Made by a program: the position numbers and the translations under genes. A stretch of DNA of 64,000 nt, from contig JAEXFI010000008.1 in the NCBI GenBank assembly GCA_023400235.1, positions 62,001-126,000 of the forward strand, read 5' to 3'. The notes under the pieces were generated by a model. It saw only the letters and a list, made by a program, of their open reading frames with translations. It was not told the origin of the DNA and did no database searches. This document shows positions 59,892 to 64,000 of this stretch, in pieces (within the stretch, counting starts at the first letter, position 1; the number at the start of each line of letters is the position of its first letter). This DNA comes from Bacillota bacterium. Lineage in GTDB: Bacteria; Bacillota; Clostridia; Acetivibrionales; DSM-1351.

Positions 59892-62453
59892 TCACATTAC
59901 CCATCTTATGAGCCCTGTGCCAAACCTGTTTATAAGGTCAGGATGTTTTGGGGTTGCGCGGAAGGTATAGGCATACTCTCCGCCGTCTTCTATTTTAAGA
60001 TTTATGGAGTACCTATACAGGCTGTCTCCAAGCTTTTCCACACAGTCCATTCCGGCTGACCGCGGGCTGGTTATGCTGCCGTTTTCAAAGGTACCGTAGT
60101 AAACCTCCACCTCCACCTGGGAAGGGTCGATTGCCCCCAATTGTGCATTGACCGTCAAAAATAACTCCTGTCCGGAATTTGACTTATAATCCTTAAGCTG
60201 GTTTTCATTTTTTTCAGCCATAAGCTGCACCTGTGCCCAATTGTTCTTCAAGTGCTGCTTAAAATAGCTCAGGCTTCTGGCAGCGCCGCAGTTGTCAATA
60301 TACAGCCTTTCAGAGCCTTCCATGGCGGGCAGGTACATTTTTTCGCTGTATTCCTTCACCATTCTGTCGGTGCTGTAATTCCAGGCCAGAGATTTAATGG
60401 AATTTTTCATCATGGCAATCCATTCCACAGGAATTCCCTTTTCGTTTACCTTGTAGAAAAGAGGGACTATCTTCTGCTCCAGCGTATCGTATATGGATTC
60501 GCTGTCTATATTGTCCTGGGAGGTTTCATTGTCAAACTCAGTTTCGTCTCCGATCACCCAGCCGTTTTCTCCATTGTAGCCCTCGCACCACCAGCCGTCC
60601 AGAATGCTGAAATTGATTATGCCGTTTATGCAAACCTTTTGTCCGCTGGTTCCGCTGGCTTCCAAGGGCCTTCTGGGATTGTTCATCCACACATCCACTC
60701 CCTGGACAAGGTTCCGGGCTACGGTCATATTGTAGTTTTCAAGAAGGATTACCTTTCCGTAGAAGCCCTCCTGCCGTGCAATATCATTTATGTTTTTAAT
60801 GACGTCGTGGGCAGGGCCGTCGGCCGGATGGGCCTTTCCTGCAAAAATAACCTGCACGGGCTTTCCGGGGTTGTTAAGTATGTTTTGTATCCTTGCCAGG
60901 TTCCTGAATATGAGGTTTGCCCGCTTGTAGGTGGCAAATCTTCTGGCAAAGCCTATGGTCAGCGCATTTGGGTCAAGGAAGGAATCCACACTTCTTACAG
61001 CCTCCATGGACTCGCCGTTGGCCAGCTTCTGGGCCTTCATCCTGTCCCTGACAAAGCTGATGAGCTTTTGCTTCAATTCCAGGTGGGTATTCCACAGCTC
61101 TTCGTCAGGAATACTGTCTATGCCCTTAAAGGCTGCACTGTCGTAGATGCTGTTTTTCCAGCCGGGCTCCAGGTACTTGTCATAGAGCTCCTTTATTTTG
61201 GGAGACAGCCAGGTCAGGGTGTGTATGCCATTGGTTATATGTGTTATGGGCACGTCGGACTTTGGCACCTCCGGCCACACATCTGCGAATATATCCCTGG
61301 AAACGGCCCCGTGAAGCTCACTTACCCCGTTCTTTCTGCCCGCCAGTGTCAAGGCCAGTACAGTCATGTTGAAATTTTGATCCTCCGGCTTTTTAAGCCC
61401 CAGCTCCAGAAAATCATATCTGCTGATGCCAAGCTGTCCCCAGAAGTCTCCGAAGTATTTATCCATCATATAAAGGGGGAAAGTGTCATTTCCCGCAGGC
61501 ACAGGCGTATGAGTAGTGAAAACCGAGGAGGCGGACACCAGCTCCAGGGCCTCCTTAAAGGTCAGATGCCTTTCGTTAATAAGCTTGCGTATCAATTCCA
61601 GCCCCATGAAGGAGGAATGCCCCTCGTTCATGTGATATACGCTGGGGTGTATGCCCAGGGCGTCCAGAACCCGTATTCCGCCGATACCCAGGAAGATTTC
61701 CTGCTGTATTCTGGTTTCCTGGTCGCCTCCGTAGAGTCTTGCGGTGAGCGCCCTGTCGGAAGGACTGTTCTGTGGAACGTCGGTATCCATAAGATAAAGG
61801 TTGATTCTGCCGATCTGGACTCTCCAGACCTTGGCGAACACTGTCCTTCCGGCGAAAGTAATACTTATTTCCGCCTGTCTGCCGTTGGCATCAAGTGCAG
61901 GCAAAACCGGCAGCTGTGAAACATTCAGGTTGTTAAAACAGGTCTCCTGCCAGCCGTGGATATTTATCCTCTGGCTGAAATACCCCTGCTTGTAAAAGAG
62001 GCCGATTGCAGTAAAGGGCAGCCCCAGATCACTGGCGGATTTGCAATGGTCTCCCGACAGTACTCCAAGGCCTCCGGAATAAATGGGAAGTACTTCGTTG
62101 AGACCGTACTCCGCCGAAAAATATGCTATGCTTTTTCCTGTGTGCTGGGAGTAGGTTCTTGAATACCAGGTATCCCTTTCATTCATATATTTGTCAAAAT
62201 CGTCTACTACAGTGTCCAGCCTGTTCATATAGGCCTGATCCTCCAATTTTGCCTGGAGCTTTTTCTGGCTTACCTCCTGCAGGAAGCGGACAGGATTTTT
62301 GCCCACCTTTTCCCACAGCTCCAAATCTATCTCCCTGTAAAGGTCGATAGCCTCCGGATTCCAGGACCACCATAAATTATATGCAATATCATTCAATCTT
62401 TTAAATTTATCCGGCAAAGCAGATATTACGTTGATTTTTCCAACAAGATACAT
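59892..62453 (-). CDS. Alpha-glucan (glycogen) phosphorylase, DUF3417-containing type
   Basis: 853 residues. N-terminal DUF3417 region (INVISALPDKFKRLNDIAYNLWWSWNPEA), then a GT35 core: YFSAEYGLNEVLPIYSGGLGVLSGDH, VYHMNEGHSSFM, THTPVPAGNDTF, ITNGIHTLTWLS, GFARRFATYKRANL and EASGTSGQKVCINGIINFSILDGWW, which holds the pyridoxal-phosphate Lys. The residue before that Lys is Gln rather than the usual Met. It releases glucose 1-phosphate from storage glucan or maltodextrin. AGGAAAC precedes the ATG. No glg synthesis genes in the window. Confidence 0.93.
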   Translation of the reverse strand: MYLVGKINVISALPDKFKRLNDIAYNLWWSWNPEAIDLYREIDLELWEKVGKNPVRFLQEVSQKKLQAKLEDQAYMNRLDTVVDDFDKYMNERDTWYSRTYSQHTGKSIAYFSAEYGLNEVLPIYSGGLGVLSGDHCKSASDLGLPFTAIGLFYKQGYFSQRINIHGWQETCFNNLNVSQLPVLPALDANGRQAEISITFAGRTVFAKVWRVQIGRINLYLMDTDVPQNSPSDRALTARLYGGDQETRIQQEIFLGIGGIRVLDALGIHPSVYHMNEGHSSFMGLELIRKLINERHLTFKEALELVSASSVFTTHTPVPAGNDTFPLYMMDKYFGDFWGQLGISRYDFLELGLKKPEDQNFNMTVLALTLAGRKNGVSELHGAVSRDIFADVWPEVPKSDVPITHITNGIHTLTWLSPKIKELYDKYLEPGWKNSIYDSAAFKGIDSIPDEELWNTHLELKQKLISFVRDRMKAQKLANGESMEAVRSVDSFLDPNALTIGFARRFATYKRANLIFRNLARIQNILNNPGKPVQVIFAGKAHPADGPAHDVIKNINDIARQEGFYGKVILLENYNMTVARNLVQGVDVWMNNPRRPLEASGTSGQKVCINGIINFSILDGWWCEGYNGENGWVIGDETEFDNETSQDNIDSESIYDTLEQKIVPLFYKVNEKGIPVEWIAMMKNSIKSLAWNYSTDRMVKEYSEKMYLPAMEGSERLYIDNCGAARSLSYFKQHLKNNWAQVQLMAEKNENQLKDYKSNSGQELFLTVNAQLGAIDPSQVEVEVYYGTFENGSITSPRSAGMDCVEKLGDSLYRYSINLKIEDGGEYAYTFRATPKHPDLINRFGTGLIRWVM

Positions 62454-62730
62454 AGGTTTCCTCCAATCTGTTGATTTGCTTATAGTATTTCTACCCGTTA
62501 TTTCTGCAGCTAAGCTATGAAAATTACATTTTATTTACGTTTTCGGTTGCTGATATAATAACACAAACCAGCTTTTATTGGTAGTATTAACATGTAAATC
62601 CTTTTATAGCCTGCAAATTTTCATATTATTACAAGTGTTGCAAGCCAATAGTAAGGCTGGAAAAAAATACATTAAATAATTTATGTTTTCCATAAATAAA
62701 AAGTACCAAATTGTGATACAAATATATATT

Positions 62731-63135
62731 ATGATAAAACGATTTTTTATTTATGGAATTATCGGCTGGAGCATGGAGATTGTCTGGACGGGACTGTATT
62801 CTTTGATTAACGGCAATCTGACCCTTGAAGCTTATACCAGCCTGTGGATGTTGTTTATATATGGCTGCGGTGTTTTTCTGGAACCTATTCATGATATTAT
62901 CCGTCCTTGGAATATCATGCTGCGTGGTCTGATTTGGGTTGTAATAATATGGGGTATAGAATACTCCACGGGCAAGCTCATACTGGGCATACTCCACGTA
63001 TATCCCTGGAAGTACTTCGGCAGATTTGCGGTTGAGGGCATCGTGAGACTGGACTACGCCCCCGCCTGGTTTCTGGCAGGACTGCTCTTTGAGAGGGCGC
63101 ATATGCTTCTGGACAGGGTGAAGCTAGTTAAATGA
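62731..63135 (+). CDS. Small multi-pass membrane protein (putative ABC-transporter type IV / CmpB-like family)
   Basis: About 134 residues with four hydrophobic segments: FFIYGIIGWSMEIVWTGLYS, LWMLFIYGCGVFLEPIHDII, MLRGLIWVVIIWGIEYSTG and APAWFLAGLLFERAHMLL. Together with the GW-E start and GKLILGILHVYPWKYFGRF this matches the small membrane family PF06541-like proteins; transport function is not proved. ATG 62731 fits family length. An in-frame ATG at 62683 would add 16 residues; neither has a clear ribosome binding site. Confidence 0.7.
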   Translation: MIKRFFIYGIIGWSMEIVWTGLYSLINGNLTLEAYTSLWMLFIYGCGVFLEPIHDIIRPWNIMLRGLIWVVIIWGIEYSTGKLILGILHVYPWKYFGRFAVEGIVRLDYAPAWFLAGLLFERAHMLLDRVKLVK

Positions 63136-63225
63136 CACAAATATTACAAATATTAATTTTTTGTGATTCATTTGAAATATGTTAAGCACGATATTATAAT
63201 ATAATTACTTTGAATATTTAAACTT

Positions 63226-63263
63226 AAAAAAAAGTATGCACAATGGTGTATGCTTTTTATTTG
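63226..63263 (+). terminator. Terminator before phosphodiester glycosidase gene
   Basis: AAAAAGTATGCACA pairs with TGTATGCTTTTT using two G-U wobbles, followed by ATTTG. Confidence 0.6.
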
Positions 63264-63312
63264 TATGTTTGTCTGATTTTATGTTTTTGTTTTATTTATT
63301 TTAGGGGGATCA

Positions 63313-64000
63313 ATGAGCAATATAATGATAAATGAAAAGTTTGAGCTTCAAAACCAGCTCAAACAGTCAAGAAAGAAAAAGAAGAAATCCAGATTCAAAA
63401 GCTTGCTGGCTTTTTTGATTTTTGAATTCATATTCGTGTCTTTTACCACACCCTTGCTGGTGTTTTACGGACCCTTTGAAAATGTGAAAAGGACTGTTAT
63501 CGGCATGACCTGGAACTCATTCACCCTGCAGAAGATTCCCAAGGCCTTTTTATCGGACGGAGCAATCGCCCGTATTCTTGGGGACGGGTATGCCATATCC
63601 GACGTGGACACCGAAGCCATAAACCTGCTGAAATTTGGTATAAAGCATACCAGGAAGATTGAGCTTTTCGACATAGAAAGCAGCAATTTCAAGGGGAAAA
63701 TGCTGCTGGTGGAGGACCCTACACGTATCAGGGTGGGATATTCAAACCAGATGCCCCGGGCCGGTGAAACCACCAGCAGTATAGCAAAAAGAAACGGTGC
63801 AGTAGCTGCCATAAACGGCGGAGGCTTTATTGACACCAAATGGGCAGGCACCGGGGGAGCACCTCTGGGCTACCTTATCAGCAACGGCAAGTATATAAGC
63901 GGGGAAATCAAGGATAAGGACAAGAAGAGGGACACCATCGCCTTTACCCAGGACGGCATGCTTATAGTAGGAAAGCACTCTGAAAATGACCTTAAGAAAT
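63313..64000 (+). CDS. Phosphodiester glycosidase-family protein (3' end outside window)
   Basis: 229 codons are visible and open to the window end. A cytoplasmic Lys-rich start (QLKQSRKKKKKSRFK) and one membrane helix (LLAFLIFEFIFVSFTTPLLVFYG, about 34-56) precede an external domain with IRVGYSNQMPRAGETTSSIAKRNGAVAAINGGGFIDTK. This AINGGGF block is the hallmark of the phosphodiester glycosidase/NAGPA family (DUF2233). Members act on exopolysaccharide or wall sugar phosphodiesters. GGGGG precedes the ATG. Confidence 0.88.
   Translation, partial: MSNIMINEKFELQNQLKQSRKKKKKSRFKSLLAFLIFEFIFVSFTTPLLVFYGPFENVKRTVIGMTWNSFTLQKIPKAFLSDGAIARILGDGYAISDVDTEAINLLKFGIKHTRKIELFDIESSNFKGKMLLVEDPTRIRVGYSNQMPRAGETTSSIAKRNGAVAAINGGGFIDTKWAGTGGAPLGYLISNGKYISGEIKDKDKKRDTIAFTQDGMLIVGKHSENDLKK

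Noticed and set aside
60252..61919. 555-codon plus-strand frame
   Set aside because: Antisense shadow of the glucan phosphorylase gene, whose domain motifs are complete on the minus strand.

Overview
The window looks like chromosomal DNA of a mesophilic, anaerobic, cellulosome-producing Firmicute, most like the Ruminiclostridium group (Clostridium cellulolyticum, papyrosolvens, hungatei and relatives). The evidence is four plant-polysaccharide hydrolases ending in type I dockerins, an intracellular GH115 glucuronidase, a lipoprotein GH9, pyruvate formate-lyase, a PPi-type phosphofructokinase, Gram-positive ribosome binding sites (AGGAGG) and many TTG/GTG starts. Species cannot be fixed from sequence alone.

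Layout. 1-5008: 3' end of a GH9-CBM3c-CBM3-dockerin cellulase, then a GH115 alpha-glucuronidase. 5152-6820 (minus): a fused HTH/substrate-binding-domain regulator and a di-Mop molbindin. 6950-7290: a palindromic repeat element whose second copy lies at 45940-46092. 7391-19805: a compact, one-directional aromatic metabolism locus of 12 genes in two transcription units. Unit one (sigma-A-like promoter at 7391) holds an Fe-S flavoprotein, a GATase/anthranilate-type synthase fusion, a cupin, UbiD, a chorismate mutase-like protein, an NAD(P)H oxidoreductase, a ketopantoate reductase-like enzyme, an LpdD-like protein and UbiX. Unit two follows a T-box leader with a UGG (Trp) specifier and holds a second GATase/synthase fusion, a PaaK-like adenylating ligase and a nitroreductase. 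No trpDCFBA, PKS, NRPS or carrier protein is present, so the end product is unknown; this is the best candidate for an undescribed system here.

19976-23688: a divergent DnaK plus a membrane-bound J-like/TPR protein lacking HPD. 23928-30300: cellulosomal GH8, GH9-CBM3c and (minus) GH30 enzymes with a zinc-ribbon protein between. 30859-33287: exonuclease and nicotinate phosphoribosyltransferase. 33486-37858: a response regulator, six tandem 63-bp hairpin repeats, a sensor kinase, and a VWA lipoprotein whose N-terminus is built from a 15-bp tandem repeat. 38014-46768: SLH protein, ABC exporter, MFS transporter, secreted Ig-like protein, ferredoxin-type aldo/keto reductase, lipoprotein GH9 and flavin reductase.

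46787-52312: glycolysis/fermentation genes. pflB sits behind a ZTP (pfl-motif) riboswitch, followed by PPi-PFK and class II fructose-bisphosphate aldolase. 52486-59812: HD-domain protein, a large GHL10/amidase cell-wall protein, three overlapping genes of the 2-hydroxyacyl-CoA dehydratase activase/DUF2229 type, and a 55-residue membrane miniprotein. 59892-64000: glucan phosphorylase (minus), a small membrane protein and the start of a phosphodiester glycosidase.

Together the polysaccharide genes cover extracellular cellulose and glucuronoxylan attack and intracellular removal of glucuronic acid side chains. The PFK, aldolase, PFL and phosphorylase genes carry sugar catabolism and storage.
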